From Edwardsiella tarda ATCC 15947 = NBRC 105688 (GTDB lineage Bacteria > Pseudomonadota > Gammaproteobacteria > Enterobacterales > Enterobacteriaceae), in NCBI RefSeq assembly GCF_003113495.2, contig NZ_CP084506.1, forward strand, positions 3,286,001 to 3,350,000: 64,000 nucleotides of DNA, given 5' to 3'. A model generated the notes under the pieces. The model made no database searches and was not told where the DNA came from. It saw only the letters and a list, made by a program, of their open reading frames with translations. The translations under genes were made by a program, and so were the position numbers. The first letter of the stretch is position 1. Each line of letters starts with the position of its first letter. Shown here piece by piece: positions 52,056 through 62,844 of the stretch.

Positions 52056-52301
52056 TCACGCCATGTTGCGACCCCTTTTATGGCGATCAGCCAAAACTCT
52101 CACCCCTGATACTGCCTGAGACTGACTCCATTCAGCAAGCTGTGTTTACCTCCCCGGATCAACAACGCACAGCGATGCGAATAATGACATTTTCTCGCCA
52201 CATCTACCGTACCTCGCAGGAAAGGTCAGGGTGCTGCTTTTTTCAGCGGCATCATTAGTCGAAGTAATCGCTATCGGACATGCTCTGGCGCTAGCTAATT
52301 A

Positions 52302-52358
52302 GTAACTGGTTATTTTATTTTCTTTAATATCAATTAATTAAAATGAATAATCAGTAAC
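52302..52358. repeat. Imperfect inverted repeat in AT-rich DNA
   Basis: Arms of about 20 bp (GTAACTGGTTATT... on the plus strand and GTTACTGATTATT... on the minus strand) agree at most positions and are separated by 18 bp of A/T-rich sequence. It has no recognisable IS or att identity. Confidence 0.6.
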
Positions 52359-52434
52359 GGTAATATCCATGGCGCTAAATTGAAAATCACTCATCCCCAT
52401 GCCATTGACACACTCACCATAAGCCGTTATTTCT

Positions 52435-52466
52435 AAAAAAACGCCCTGTACATCCCGTGTACAGGC
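52435..52466 (-). terminator. Terminator-like hairpin on the minus strand upstream of lysC
   Basis: On the minus strand CCTGTACA-cggga-TGTACAGG is followed by GCGTTTTTTT, a textbook intrinsic terminator. No minus-strand gene ends here: lysC is on the plus strand and pgi starts more than 500 bp further on. It may end an undetected small RNA or an antisense leader transcript. Confidence 0.7.
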
Positions 52467-52610
52467 CCAAGTGTTGTCTCTGCGCCGTGGCGGCTCATGC
52501 CATATCACCGTTGCTACGATCGATCGCGCTGCAGTCGCCTGGGCCCCAGAGGGGCGATGACCTCTTGCCCCCGTCACCTCGGGAATCAATGGTAAGGTGG
52601 AATCATGGCG

Positions 52611-52635
52611 AAGCCGTGGCACGACGCCACGGCTT
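52611..52635. repeat. Perfect hairpin in the lysC leader
   Basis: AAGCCGTGGC-acgac-GCCACGGCTT, a 10-bp perfect stem 87 bp before the lysC ATG, without a T tract. It could be a leader RNA structure or a protein site; evidence is symmetry only. Confidence 0.7.
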
Positions 52636-52721
52636 ACCCGGTTAGCGCGCGCCCTGCGTCGGGCTAATGGATTGTGAGGCCGGCCAACAGGGACACCGGC
52701 CACCCTGACACGAGGCTCAAC

Positions 52722-54083
52722 ATGCAACAGACAATCATCGCGAAATTTGGCGGTACCAGCGTGGCGAACGCCGATGCCATGCTGCGCTGCGCCGATATCA
52801 TCCTGTCCAACCCGGCGGTGCGTGTCGTGGTGCTCTCCGCCGCCGCGGGCGTCACCAATCAGCTGATCGCTTTAGCCGAGGGACGCGATAGCACCGAGCG
52901 GCAGCGCTTACTCGACGAGATCGCACGGATCCATGAGGAGATCCTGCACGCCCTGCCCGACAGCACGGTCGTACGTAACGAAATCGCCAGCATGCTGGAT
53001 AACATCGCCATGCTGGCCGAGGCGGCCTCTCTGGCGACCTCTGCGGCGTTGACCGATGAGCTAGTCAGCCATGGCGAGCTGATGTCGACGCTGCTGTTCA
53101 GTGAATTGCTGCGTACGCGGGGCGTGGCCGCCGAGTGGTTCGACATCCGCAAGATCATGCGTACCGACGATCGCTTCGGGAAGGCCGAACCCGATCAGGA
53201 GCAACTGCAGGCGCTGGCGCAACAATACCTGGCGCCACGTTTAAACGACGCCTTAATCATCACTCAGGGGTTCATCGGCAGCGAAAGTAAGGGGCGCACC
53301 ACCACGCTGGGACGCGGCGGCAGCGACTATACCGCCGCCCTACTGGGTGAGGCGCTGAATGCCAGCCGGGTCGACATCTGGACCGATGTGCCGGGGATCT
53401 ACACCACCGATCCACGCATTGTGCCGGGTGCACGACGTATCGATGAGATCGCCTTTTCCGAGGCGGCGGAGATGGCGACCTTCGGTGCCAAGGTCCTCCA
53501 TCCGGCGACCTTGCTGCCGGCGGTGCGCAGCGATATTCCGGTCTTCGTCGGTTCCAGTCGCGATCCCGGCGCGGGCGGCACGCTGGTGTGCAATAAGAGC
53601 GCACAACCACCGTTATTCCGCGCACTGGCACTGCGCCGCCAGCAGACCCTGCTGACGCTGCACAGCCTGAATATGCTGCATGCGCGTGGCTTCCTGGCCG
53701 AGGTGTTCGGTATTCTGGCGCGCCACCAGCTATCGGTCGATCTGATCACAACCTCCGAGGTCAGCATCGCCCTCACCCTAGACACCACGGGCTCCTGTAC
53801 CGGTGGCGCCAGCCTGTTGACCAGCGCCTTGTTGACAGAACTCTCCTCGCTATGCCGGGTCGAGGTGGAGCAGGATTTAGCGCTGGTCGCGTTGATCGGC
53901 AACCAGCTCAGCAGCGCCTGCGGCGTCGGCCGCCAGGTATTCGGCGTCATGGAGCCGTTCAATATTCGCATGATCTGCTACGGCGCCAGCAGCCACAACC
54001 TCTGTTTCCTGGTACCGGGCGAAGCCGCCGACGCCGTGGTCCAAACCCTGCACGCGAACCTCTTCGAGTCCCCCTGCGCCTAA
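52722..54083 (+). CDS. lysC: Lysine-sensitive aspartokinase III
   Basis: Phosphorylates aspartate in the first step of lysine, threonine and methionine synthesis; 453 residues (E. coli 449). The kinase domain has the KFGGTS motif at residue 8 and FIGSESKGRTTTLGRGGSDYTA. Residues from about 300 form the two ACT domains that bind lysine (SLNMLHARGFLAEVFGILARH, DLITTSEVS). Monofunctional, without a homoserine dehydrogenase domain. The ATG lies 16 codons inside a longer frame and follows GAGG. Followed by a strong hairpin before convergent metH. Confidence 0.95.
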   Translation: MQQTIIAKFGGTSVANADAMLRCADIILSNPAVRVVVLSAAAGVTNQLIALAEGRDSTERQRLLDEIARIHEEILHALPDSTVVRNEIASMLDNIAMLAEAASLATSAALTDELVSHGELMSTLLFSELLRTRGVAAEWFDIRKIMRTDDRFGKAEPDQEQLQALAQQYLAPRLNDALIITQGFIGSESKGRTTTLGRGGSDYTAALLGEALNASRVDIWTDVPGIYTTDPRIVPGARRIDEIAFSEAAEMATFGAKVLHPATLLPAVRSDIPVFVGSSRDPGAGGTLVCNKSAQPPLFRALALRRQQTLLTLHSLNMLHARGFLAEVFGILARHQLSVDLITTSEVSIALTLDTTGSCTGGASLLTSALLTELSSLCRVEVEQDLALVALIGNQLSSACGVGRQVFGVMEPFNIRMICYGASSHNLCFLVPGEAADAVVQTLHANLFESPCA

Positions 54084-54087
54084 ACGC

Positions 54088-54115
54088 AGAGAGCCGGCCT
54101 AATGGCCGGCTCTCT
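54088..54115. terminator. Hairpin between convergent lysC and metH
   Basis: Perfect 12-bp inverted repeat AGAGAGCCGGCC-taat-GGCCGGCTCTCT, immediately after lysC. The arm itself supplies a short pyrimidine tail; it can serve both directions. Confidence 0.8.
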
Positions 54116-54128
54116 TATCGCGACAGAC

Positions 54129-57100
54129 TCACTCCGGATCATAACCGAGATTCGGCGCCAACCAATACTCGGCCTCTGCCAGCCCCACCCCCTTACGCGC
54201 CGCGTAATCCTCCACCTGATCCCGTTGGATGCGGGCCACGGCGAAATACTTACTCGCGGGATGGCTGAAGTACCAGCCAGAAACCGAAGCCCCCGGCCAC
54301 ATGGCATAAGACTCCGTCAGACGCATGCCACACTGTGCCTCGACGTCTAACAGGCGCCACAGCGTCGCCTTCTCGCTGTGTTCCGGGCAGGCGGGGTAAC
54401 CCGGTGCCGGTCGAATGCCTCGGTAATTCTCACGGATCAACTGCTCGTTATCCAACGCCTCGTCGGCCGCATACCCCCAATGCACCTTACGTACTTGCTC
54501 ATGCAGGTATTCGGCGAAGGCCTCCGCCAACCGATCGGCCAACGCCTTCACCATGATCTTATGGTAGTCGTCGTGTTGGGCCTCGAAGGCCTGCGCCAGT
54601 CGCTCCTCCTCCAAGCCACCGGTCACGGCAAAGGCGCCGATATAGTCGGCGATACCGCTCTCCTTGGTGGCGACAAAATCCGCCAGGCAATAGTTAGCCC
54701 CGCTAGGCTTACTACTCTGCTGGCGCAGATGATGGCTAACCGCCAGCACCTCACGCCGGGTATCATCACGGTAAATCAGCACATCATCACCGCAGCGGTT
54801 GGCGGCAAACAGGCCGAACACACCGCGCGGCGTTAGGCTAGCATTCGCCACCAAGTCATCCAGCAGGTGGTTGGCATCCGCCAACAGGCGTCGCGCCTCC
54901 TCACCGACCACCTCGTCCTCGAGGATGCGTGGGTATTTCCCCGCCAGCGACCAGGTAAGAAAGAATGGCGTCCAGTCGATATAGCGACGCAACGTGGCGA
55001 TCCCCGGCTGCACCGTCTGTACCCCGAGCTGTGGCGGGCGCGGCGGGGTGTAATGAGTCCAATCGGTCGCCAAGGCGTTGGCGCGTGCCTGTGCCAAGGG
55101 TAACGGCGGCGTGCGTGGCGTACGGCGTCCATGCTGGGCACGAGCCGTCTCATATTCCGCGCTGATCCGCGCAAGAAACGCCGGTCGCTGCACCTCGGAT
55201 AGCAAAGCCGCCACCACGCCGACGGTACGCGACGCATTCTGCACATAGACCGTCGGCCCGCTATAGGCTGGGGCAATCTTCACCGCCGTATGCGCCTTGG
55301 AGGTGGTCGCTCCGCCGATCAACAACGGCAGCGTAAACCCTTGACGCTCCATCTCACTGGCCACGTTGACCATCTCATCCAATGATGGGGTGATCAGCCC
55401 CGACAGGCCGATAATATCCACCTGCTCCTCACGCGCGACGCGCAGGATGCGTTCCGCAGGCACCATCACGCCCAGATCGATGATCTCGTAGTTGTTGCAC
55501 TGCAACACCACGCCGACAATATTCTTGCCGATGTCATGCACGTCGCCCTTCACCGTCGCTAACAGTACCTTACCGGCGCTGCTACCACGCTGCTTACTGG
55601 CCTCGATAAACGGTGACAGGTAGGCTACCGCCTGTTTCATCACGCGTGCCGACTTAACCACCTGTGGCAGAAACATCTTACCGTCACCGAACAGGTCGCC
55701 GACCCGATTCATGCCTGCCATCAGCGGCCCTTCGATCACCGCGATCGGGCGATCGACCTGCTGGCGCGCCTCCTCGGTATCCTGCTCGACAAACTCACCG
55801 ATCCCCTTGACCAGAGCGTACTCCAGGCGCTGGGCCACCGGCCAGTCACGCCATTCCGCTCGCTGTGCCTCGCCGCTACCCTCCCCTGGGACGCCCCGAT
55901 AGCGCTCGGCCAACGCCAACAGGTGCTCGGTAGCGTCGGGCGACTGATTGAGGATCACCGCCTCCGCCGCCGCGCGCAGATCGTCCGGTAGGCTGTCGTA
56001 AATCGCCAGTTGGCCGGCGTTGACGATCCCCATGTCCATGCCGTGACGGATGGCGTGGTAGAGAAAGACCGCATGGATCGCCTCACGCACCGTTTCGTTG
56101 CCGCGGAAGGAGAAGGAGACGTTGGAGACGCCGCCGGAGATCAGCGCGTGCGGTAACTGCGCCTTAATCTCGGCGCAGGCATCGATAAAGTCGAGCGCGT
56201 AGTTGCTATGCTCCTCGATACCGGTGGCGACGGCGAAAATGTTGGGATCGAAGATGATATCTTCCGGTGGGAAGTCGAGGCGTTCGGTCAATAGCTGATA
56301 GGCGCGGCGACAGATCGCCACCTTACGCTCCCGGCTATCCGCCTGCCCCTGCTCGTCGAAGGCCATCACCACCAGCGCGGCGCCGTAACGACGGACTTGA
56401 CGGGCGTGCTCAAGGAATGCCGCCTCTCCCTCCTTGAGAGAGAGCGAGTTGACGATCCCCTTACCCTGGATACACTTCAACCCCGCCTCGATCACCGACC
56501 AGCGCGAGGAGTCGATCATCAGCGGCACCCGGGCAATATCCGGTTCGCCAGCGATCAGATTGAGGAAACGTACCATCGCCGCCTCGGCATCCAGCATCCC
56601 CTCATCCATGTTGATGTCGATGATCTGCGCCCCACTCTCCACCTGCTGGCGTGCGACCTCTAACGCCTCATCGTAGTTGTTCTCCTTGATCAGGCGTTTG
56701 AAGCGCGCCGAACCGGTGACGTTGGTGCGCTCACCAACGTTGACGAACAGAGTCTGCTCGTCGATGGTCAATGGCTCCAATCCGGCCAGACGGCAGGCGC
56801 GCGCCGGTAGTGGGCGCGTCCGGGGCGCGATGTTACGCACCGCCTGGCTGATGGCGGCGATATGCTCGGGCGTCGTACCGCAACAGCCACCGACGATATT
56901 CAGGTAGCCCGCCTGGGCCCATTCGGCGATCTGCTGCGCCATCGCCTGCGGCGACAGATCATATTCGCCGAAGGCATTAGGTAGCCCAGCATTGGGGTGA
57001 GCGCTGACGTAGCACTCAGCGATGCGTGATAGCTCCGCCACATACTGGCGTAGGTCTTCCGGCCCCAAGGCGCAGTTGAGACCAAAGGAGAGAGGCCGGG

Positions 57101-57812
57101 CATGACGTAACGAGTTGTAGAATGCCTCGGTGGTTTGGCCGGAGAGGGTACGCCCGGAGGCGTCGGTAATCGTGCCAGAGATCATCACCGGCAGCGTCAC
57201 CCCGAGCTCGGCGAACTCGCACTCCAAGGCATACACCGCCGCCTTGGCGTTAAGGGTATCGAAGACCGTCTCGATCATCAGCAGATCAACCCCGCCCTCG
57301 ATCAACGCGCGCGCCGACTCACGATAGGCGTCGACCAGCTGATCGAAGGTAATGTTACGGCAGGCGGGATCGTTGACCTCGGGCGAGATCGAGGCCGTCC
57401 GGTTAGTCGGCCCAAGGATACCGGCGACGAAACGCAGTTGATGCGGCGTTCGCGCCGTCCACTCATCGGCGCAGGCGCGCGCCAGACAGGCGGCCTGATA
57501 GTTGATCTCCGGTGCCAGCGCCTCCATGCGATAGTCCGCCATCGCGATGCGCGTCGCGTTAAAGGTGTTGGTCTCCAGAATATCCGCCCCAGCCTCGAGG
57601 TAGGCATAGTGGATGGCGCTGATAATATCGGGCCGGGTCAATACCAGCAGGTCGTTATTCCCCTTCAGATCACAGGGCCAGTCGGCGAAGCGATCGGCCC
57701 GGAAGTCCTGCTCACTCAACCCATAGCGCTGGATCATGGTGCCCATGCCGCCATCCAACAACAAAATCCGTTTTTCTAAGCGGCGGCGCAACCGTTCAAG
57801 CGTCGTATTCAC
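54129..57812 (-). CDS. metH: Cobalamin-dependent methionine synthase
   Basis: Transfers a methyl group from 5-methyltetrahydrofolate to homocysteine through cobalamin. With the GTG start used here it has 1227 residues, the exact length of E. coli MetH; a GTG two codons upstream abuts the Shine-Dalgarno AAGGAG and is less likely. Modules in order: homocysteine domain (about 1-330, zinc site with [10 protein letters not shown]), folate domain (about 350-630, with [12 protein letters not shown]), cobalamin domain (about 650-890, lower ligand in GDVHDIGKN and a downstream [11 protein letters not shown]), and the AdoMet reactivation domain (about 900-1227, with [19 protein letters not shown]). A MetR-like site is upstream. 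Confidence 0.96.
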   Translation of the reverse strand: MNTTLERLRRRLEKRILLLDGGMGTMIQRYGLSEQDFRADRFADWPCDLKGNNDLLVLTRPDIISAIHYAYLEAGADILETNTFNATRIAMADYRMEALAPEINYQAACLARACADEWTARTPHQLRFVAGILGPTNRTASISPEVNDPACRNITFDQLVDAYRESARALIEGGVDLLMIETVFDTLNAKAAVYALECEFAELGVTLPVMISGTITDASGRTLSGQTTEAFYNSLRHARPLSFGLNCALGPEDLRQYVAELSRIAECYVSAHPNAGLPNAFGEYDLSPQAMAQQIAEWAQAGYLNIVGGCCGTTPEHIAAISQAVRNIAPRTRPLPARACRLAGLEPLTIDEQTLFVNVGERTNVTGSARFKRLIKENNYDEALEVARQQVESGAQIIDINMDEGMLDAEAAMVRFLNLIAGEPDIARVPLMIDSSRWSVIEAGLKCIQGKGIVNSLSLKEGEAAFLEHARQVRRYGAALVVMAFDEQGQADSRERKVAICRRAYQLLTERLDFPPEDIIFDPNIFAVATGIEEHSNYALDFIDACAEIKAQLPHALISGGVSNVSFSFRGNETVREAIHAVFLYHAIRHGMDMGIVNAGQLAIYDSLPDDLRAAAEAVILNQSPDATEHLLALAERYRGVPGEGSGEAQRAEWRDWPVAQRLEYALVKGIGEFVEQDTEEARQQVDRPIAVIEGPLMAGMNRVGDLFGDGKMFLPQVVKSARVMKQAVAYLSPFIEASKQRGSSAGKVLLATVKGDVHDIGKNIVGVVLQCNNYEIIDLGVMVPAERILRVAREEQVDIIGLSGLITPSLDEMVNVASEMERQGFTLPLLIGGATTSKAHTAVKIAPAYSGPTVYVQNASRTVGVVAALLSEVQRPAFLARISAEYETARAQHGRRTPRTPPLPLAQARANALATDWTHYTPPRPPQLGVQTVQPGIATLRRYIDWTPFFLTWSLAGKYPRILEDEVVGEEARRLLADANHLLDDLVANASLTPRGVFGLFAANRCGDDVLIYRDDTRREVLAVSHHLRQQSSKPSGANYCLADFVATKESGIADYIGAFAVTGGLEEERLAQAFEAQHDDYHKIMVKALADRLAEAFAEYLHEQVRKVHWGYAADEALDNEQLIRENYRGIRPAPGYPACPEHSEKATLWRLLDVEAQCGMRLTESYAMWPGASVSGWYFSHPASKYFAVARIQRDQVEDYAARKGVGLAEAEYWLAPNLGYDPE

Positions 57813-57930
57813 TCTCACTCCTTGTCCCAGTGTCGGCAGCAGGCTGCCTCATCTCCCCGGTGGTTTATGCAGCAATCCCCCGTTTTTTCCATCCTAGCAC
57901 AGCTGTTAGGGAGAGTGGCGGCACGCCAGT

Positions 57931-57943
57931 TGAGGCTTTTTCA
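57931..57943. promoter_or_regulatory. MetR-like site upstream of metH
   Basis: TGAG-GCTTT-TTCA differs by one base from the MetR consensus TGAA-N5-TTCA, 119 bp upstream of metH. MetR activation of metH is known in E. coli. Confidence 0.35.
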
Positions 57944-57980
57944 TCTACGATGCGACCACAGCAGGCCGCAAAACGCAGCG

Positions 57981-58040
<60 letters not shown>

Positions 58041-58082
58041 CATACCCCGGCCTACAAAACGCAAGCCGGGTTAACGCGCGAC

Positions 58083-59504
58083 TTATTGGGCCGGCTGGAC
58101 CACCATCTGACCGACACTACCGCGATCGGCCAATTCCAACGTCCCGCTATAAAACAAGAAGGGGAAATGCTCCGAGGAGGGCTGCGGGAAGTAAACCAGT
58201 AACGAAACCTCGCCATCGACCCACACGCTATCCTTCCAGCCATGATCTTCGACCAACGGCGGGGCATTATTGACACTCTTCACCAGGAACTGTGCCCCCT
58301 GAATGTAGAATGACTGAGGCGTATCGGCGCGTACCGTCCAACGCTCCCAGGTTCCCTGACGGGCCTGGATATCGATGCGGCCAGCATCCCACAAGGCACC
58401 GTTGATGCCGGGATGCGAGGCACTGCCCAGCATGATGCTACGGTTATTGACCACGTCGCCTTCCGGCAACGGCTCGGCGCCCAAGCGGGTTGGCAGGGTA
58501 TCGGTCATCAACGGTAGCAGCCCGGTTGGACGTAGGGTCAACACCCGCGTAGAGACTAACATCGACGAGGGTTCGAACAGCCCACGCAGGCGATCCATGA
58601 TCCCCGCCGCCTCACCGGCGGTGATGGCGACCTCCTCACCCTTGCTCATGTCGATCAACACCTCACGCCGCTCGCCTGGCGCCAAGGGCAGCGTCTCCGC
58701 CTGCAACGGCGCCGGTAACAGCCCCTGATCGCTGGCGATGACGAAGAAGGGACGGCCATCGGAAAGCTGCAACAGATAGCGACGCGAATTCGAGGCGTTA
58801 AGTAGACGCAGACGCACCCAGCCACGCGACACCTCGACATAGGGGTCCTGCACTCCGTTAACCAAGAGGGTGTCACCGAGGAAACCGCCCGAGGAGGGGG
58901 GATCGTATTCCGGCACACCGAAGTTATCCAGGCGCTTATCCTGGAGGATCAACGGAAAGTCATCCACGCCATAGTGGTTGGGCAGCGGTGCATTCTTGCT
59001 GTACTGATCCTCCACCAACCAGAGACCCGCCAGGCCGTTGTACACCTGCGGCGCCATATGGCGTGGGGTATCCGCGTGATACCACAGCGTCGCCGCCGAC
59101 TGGCGGATGGGCAACACCGGAGACCAGTCCACACCGGGCGACATCTGGCGTGCAGGTCCACCGGCCAGCGGGCCGGGCACCAGCAGACCGGCGACCTCCA
59201 TTGCCACCGCTTCATTCAGGCGGTTGCTGTAAATCAACTTCACATCATCGCCGCTGTGCACCCGCACCGTCGGCCCTAAATAGACGCCGTTGACACCCCA
59301 GGTACTGACCTTACGCGTCCCCATGAATGCCCAGTGTGTCCGCTCCAACGACAGAAACAACGGCTGACCTCGGCGTGACTCCAACAGCGGGGGCACCGGT
59401 AGCGCGGCCTGCGCCCCGCCACTCGCCCGAGCCTGTAACGGCAATCCGCTGGCGCACAGTGCCAAGCCGGAGGCCTGAATAAACCGACGTCGACTGAGTG
59501 ACAT
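58083..59504 (-). CDS. ftsP: Cell division protein FtsP (SufI)
   Basis: A multicopper-oxidase-like periplasmic protein of 473 residues (E. coli 470) that protects the divisome under stress. A Tat signal is obvious (SRRRFIQASGLALCASGLPLQARA). The three cupredoxin domains are present, but copper-binding His-Cys-His clusters of true oxidases are missing, as in E. coli SufI (for example VWVDGEVSLLVYFPQPS at the end where ligands would be). It is downstream of plsC and parC, the same order as in E. coli. Confidence 0.94.
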   Translation of the reverse strand: MSLSRRRFIQASGLALCASGLPLQARASGGAQAALPVPPLLESRRGQPLFLSLERTHWAFMGTRKVSTWGVNGVYLGPTVRVHSGDDVKLIYSNRLNEAVAMEVAGLLVPGPLAGGPARQMSPGVDWSPVLPIRQSAATLWYHADTPRHMAPQVYNGLAGLWLVEDQYSKNAPLPNHYGVDDFPLILQDKRLDNFGVPEYDPPSSGGFLGDTLLVNGVQDPYVEVSRGWVRLRLLNASNSRRYLLQLSDGRPFFVIASDQGLLPAPLQAETLPLAPGERREVLIDMSKGEEVAITAGEAAGIMDRLRGLFEPSSMLVSTRVLTLRPTGLLPLMTDTLPTRLGAEPLPEGDVVNNRSIMLGSASHPGINGALWDAGRIDIQARQGTWERWTVRADTPQSFYIQGAQFLVKSVNNAPPLVEDHGWKDSVWVDGEVSLLVYFPQPSSEHFPFLFYSGTLELADRGSVGQMVVQPAQ

Positions 59505-59549
59505 AACTTCTCCCGTAAATCCAAAAAGGGCACCGTGCGGGCGATCCGC

Positions 59550-60293
59550 TTAGGCGCGTTTCGCCGTCTGCGCCTCACGCGCCGCCACTTCGGCATCCAA
59601 CTGTTTTATTTTGTCGGCCATCAAGGTGCGGCAATGCTCGGCCAGCTCACGCACCTGATCCTTACGCCAGCCGCTGGTATCGATCGGCGGCAACATCTCG
59701 ACGATCACCACGCCATTATTCCAACGATTGAGCTTCACCTTGTCGTGGGTATTGGAGACGCAGATCGGTATGATCGGCACCCCGGCCGCCAGTGCCGCGT
59801 GGAAGGCTCCGGTCTTGAACGGCATCAATCCCCGACCGCGGCTACGCGTCCCTTCCGGGAACATCCAGAAGGAGATGCGGCGAGAACGAAACTGCTCCAC
59901 CACTGCGGCGATGGTGTTGTGCGCCTTGGCACGGTTATTCCGGTCGATCAATAGGTTACCGGTCAACCAATACAGTTGGCCGAAGAAAGGGATCCATACC
60001 AAGCTCTTCTTACCGACGGTTACCGTGTTGGGTTGCACCGCGTTGGAGGCGGTGACCATATCGTAGTTGTTCTGGTGGTTAGCAATGTAGATCGCATTAC
60101 CATAGTTTGCCGCATCTGGCGGCAGGCGTGTCTCTACCCGTAGGCCAAACAGCGGAGACAGGCGGCCAAACCAGTGACCGAAGCGCGCCACATGACGTGG
60201 GTTACGCGGGCTGAACAGGCAATACAGCGAACCGACGATACAGATCACGAGACATAACAACGTAACCAGGATGACCCGAAGAATAAATAACAT
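59550..60293 (-). CDS. plsC: 1-acyl-sn-glycerol-3-phosphate acyltransferase PlsC
   Basis: Second acylation of phospholipid synthesis, giving phosphatidic acid; 247 residues (E. coli 245). The N-terminus is a membrane helix (MLFILRVILVTLLCLVICIV). The catalytic HX4D motif is NHQNNYD, followed by the substrate-site FPEGTRSRGRG and VPIIPICVSNTH. An upstream extension of 15 codons is rejected in favour of the ATG after GAGG. It follows parC by 89 bp and precedes ftsP by 45 bp on the same strand. Confidence 0.96.
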   Translation of the reverse strand: MLFILRVILVTLLCLVICIVGSLYCLFSPRNPRHVARFGHWFGRLSPLFGLRVETRLPPDAANYGNAIYIANHQNNYDMVTASNAVQPNTVTVGKKSLVWIPFFGQLYWLTGNLLIDRNNRAKAHNTIAAVVEQFRSRRISFWMFPEGTRSRGRGLMPFKTGAFHAALAAGVPIIPICVSNTHDKVKLNRWNNGVVIVEMLPPIDTSGWRKDQVRELAEHCRTLMADKIKQLDAEVAAREAQTAKRA

Positions 60294-60382
60294 AACAACC
60301 TCGATAAACTGAATGGCGAGCGGCACGCCCTGACGCACCGGCCCGCAGAGGCCGCCCGAGGGCGGCCCGAGTATGACTCATC

Positions 60383-62659
60383 TTATTCGTCGCCGTCCGC
60401 GCCCAGACGCGGCGGCTGCGCGGTCTCCACGTCGACCCGTTCGACACGCTGCAATCCACGCGGTAACTGCGTGCCTTTGCGCCCGCGTTCGGCACGGAAC
60501 TTCTGCAGATCCTGCGGTTTCATCACCAGTTTACGCTTACCGACATGCAACGTCAGCGTAGTCTGCGGCGCCAGCACCAACAGCCATTTCAGGGTATCCT
60601 CACCGGCGGCGGCTTGAGCGGCGGGGATGGAGACGATCTTGTTCCCCTTGCCCTTCGACAACTGCGGCAGATCATGCACCGGGAACATCAGCATGCGCCC
60701 GGCCTGAGTAATGGCCAGCAGCATATCATCGTCGCCGTGGATCGCTAACGGCGCTAACACCTTGGCATTCTCCGGCAGGGTCAGCATCGCCTTACCGGCA
60801 CGGTTACGCGCCACCAGATCGCTGAAGGTACACACGAAGCCGTAACCGGCGTCGGAGGCCATCAACAGCTTCTGGTTATCCGCCGCCATCAGCACATGCT
60901 CGATCGTGGCCCCCGGCGGTGGTGTCAGCTTGCCGGTCAGCGGCTCGCCCTGACCACGCGCCGACGGTAAGGTCAATGGGTCAAGGGCATAACTACGACC
61001 GGTGGAGTCAATAAACACCACCGGTTGGTTGCTCTTACCGCGCGCGGCGGCGCGAAAGCTGTCGCCAGCCTTGTAATTCAACCCGCTCGGATCGATGTCG
61101 TGTCCCTTGGCGCTGCGCACCCAACCGCTCTCGGATAACACAATGGTCACCGGCTCGCTCGGGACGAAGTCATGCTCGCTCATCGCCTTCGCCTCGGCCC
61201 GCTGGTGCAAGGGGGAACGACGCGCATCGCCATAGTTCTGGGCATCGGCGATGATCTCTTTCTTAATCAGGGTGGCGAGTTTACGCTCGGAGGCCAACAA
61301 CGCCTGTAGGCGGTCACGCTCCTGCGCCAGTTCGTCCTGCTCGCCGCGAATTTTCATCTCTTCTAAGCGGGCCAATTGACGCAGTTTTAACTCCAGGATA
61401 GCCTCGGCTTGCGTCTCACTGAGACCAAAACGCGCCACCAGCACCGGCTTCGGCTCATCCTCGGTACGAATGAGGTGGATAACCTCGTCGATATTCAGGA
61501 AGGCGATCAGTAAGCCTTCTAGAATATGCAGGCGCTTGAGTACCTTCTCCAGGCGGTAGTTGAGGCGACGGCGCACCGTCTCGCGGCGATAGCTCAACCA
61601 TTCCGTGAGGATCTCACGCAGATCCTTCACCGCCGGGCGACGATCCAGCCCGATCATGTTCAGGTTAATGCGGTAGCTCTTTTCCAGATCGGTGGTGGCG
61701 AACAGATGGTTCATCACCTGATCGAAATCGACGCGATTGGAGCGCGGCACAATCACCAGGCGTGTCGGATTCTCATGATCCGATTCGTCGCGGAGATCCT
61801 CCACCATCGGCAGCTTCTTACTGCGCATCTGGCTGGCGATCTGCTCCAACACCTTAGCGCCCGAAGTCTGGTGTGGCAGAGCACTGATGACGATCTCGCC
61901 CTCCTCCTTCCTCCAGACCGCGCGCATCCGTACCGACCCCCGCCCGGTGCGATAGATCTTACGGATCTCGTCGCGCGGGGTGATGATCTCCGCCTCGGTA
62001 GGGAAGTCGGGGCCCTGGATATGCGTTAGCAGATCATCCAGTGAGCTATCTGGGTTGTCCAACAACGCCACCAGGGCGTTAGCGACCTCGCGCGCGTTGT
62101 GCGGCGGGATATCCGTCGCCATACCGACGGCGATACCGGTGGTGCCGTTCAACAGGATGTTAGGGAGACGTGCCGGCAGGTATTTTGGCTCCTGCAACGT
62201 ACCGTCGAAGTTAGCGGTGTACTCGACAGTGCCCTGCCCCAGTTCGCTGAGCAGCACTTCGGCATAGCGCGACAGGCGTGATTCGGTGTAACGCATGGCG
62301 GCGAAAGATTTGGGATCGTCCGGCGCCCCCCAGTTCCCCTGGCCATCCACCAAGGGATAACGGTAGGAAAAAGGCTGCGCCATCAATACCATCGCCTCGT
62401 AACAGGCACTATCGCCATGCGGATGGTATTTACCTAGCACGTCACCGACGGTACGTGCCGACTTCTTGAATTTCGCGCTGGCGTTCAGCCCCAGCTCGGA
62501 CATCGCATACACAATGCGACGCTGGACCGGTTTTAGCCCGTCGCCGATAAAGGGCAACGCGCGGTCCATGATGACGTACATGGAGTATTGCAGATAGGCG
62601 TCTTCAGTAAACGCCCGGAGCGCTACACGCTCACTGTTGTCATGAGTCAGATCGCTCAT
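60383..62659 (-). CDS. parC: DNA topoisomerase IV subunit A
   Basis: Catalytic DNA-cleaving subunit of topoisomerase IV, 758 residues (E. coli 752), which decatenates sister chromosomes. The active-site tyrosine is Tyr124 ([11 protein letters not shown]). The quinolone-resistance region reads [13 protein letters not shown], with Ser84 and Glu88 (E. coli Ser80 and Glu84) in the drug-susceptible form. The C-terminal DNA-wrapping beta-pinwheel (about residues 490-740) is complete. parE lies 185 bp upstream on the same strand, much closer than in E. coli, where several genes separate them. Confidence 0.96.
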   Translation of the reverse strand: MSDLTHDNSERVALRAFTEDAYLQYSMYVIMDRALPFIGDGLKPVQRRIVYAMSELGLNASAKFKKSARTVGDVLGKYHPHGDSACYEAMVLMAQPFSYRYPLVDGQGNWGAPDDPKSFAAMRYTESRLSRYAEVLLSELGQGTVEYTANFDGTLQEPKYLPARLPNILLNGTTGIAVGMATDIPPHNAREVANALVALLDNPDSSLDDLLTHIQGPDFPTEAEIITPRDEIRKIYRTGRGSVRMRAVWRKEEGEIVISALPHQTSGAKVLEQIASQMRSKKLPMVEDLRDESDHENPTRLVIVPRSNRVDFDQVMNHLFATTDLEKSYRINLNMIGLDRRPAVKDLREILTEWLSYRRETVRRRLNYRLEKVLKRLHILEGLLIAFLNIDEVIHLIRTEDEPKPVLVARFGLSETQAEAILELKLRQLARLEEMKIRGEQDELAQERDRLQALLASERKLATLIKKEIIADAQNYGDARRSPLHQRAEAKAMSEHDFVPSEPVTIVLSESGWVRSAKGHDIDPSGLNYKAGDSFRAAARGKSNQPVVFIDSTGRSYALDPLTLPSARGQGEPLTGKLTPPPGATIEHVLMAADNQKLLMASDAGYGFVCTFSDLVARNRAGKAMLTLPENAKVLAPLAIHGDDDMLLAITQAGRMLMFPVHDLPQLSKGKGNKIVSIPAAQAAAGEDTLKWLLVLAPQTTLTLHVGKRKLVMKPQDLQKFRAERGRKGTQLPRGLQRVERVDVETAQPPRLGADGDE

Positions 62660-62844
62660 TGGTCATCCTCTGGACGCGGCCATGGCCCATTCGGGCCGAC
62701 GACTGCCATAAAATCATGCGATGGCCGCGATAGTAACGTATTTTTTATCCGCCTGTCACAGCACGCCACGCGGGTATGCCGCCATGCGGAAGAAAACAGA
62801 ACAGGCCACCCGCAGGCAGCCTGTCGGATAGCGGGCAAGGCGCT

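Noticed and set aside
52540..52721. Lysine riboswitch before lysC
   Set aside because: A short AGAGGGGCG-like stretch resembles part of the L-box, but the other core motifs and spacing are not found.
52338..52727. 129-codon open frame on the minus strand between lysC and pgi
   Set aside because: It runs through a terminator hairpin with its U tract, overlaps the lysC start and shows no family features. I treat it as chance coding potential.
60350..60367. Terminator between parC and plsC
   Set aside because: GGCCGCCC-ga-GGGCGGCC is a perfect inverted repeat, but its loop is too short and no U tract follows.
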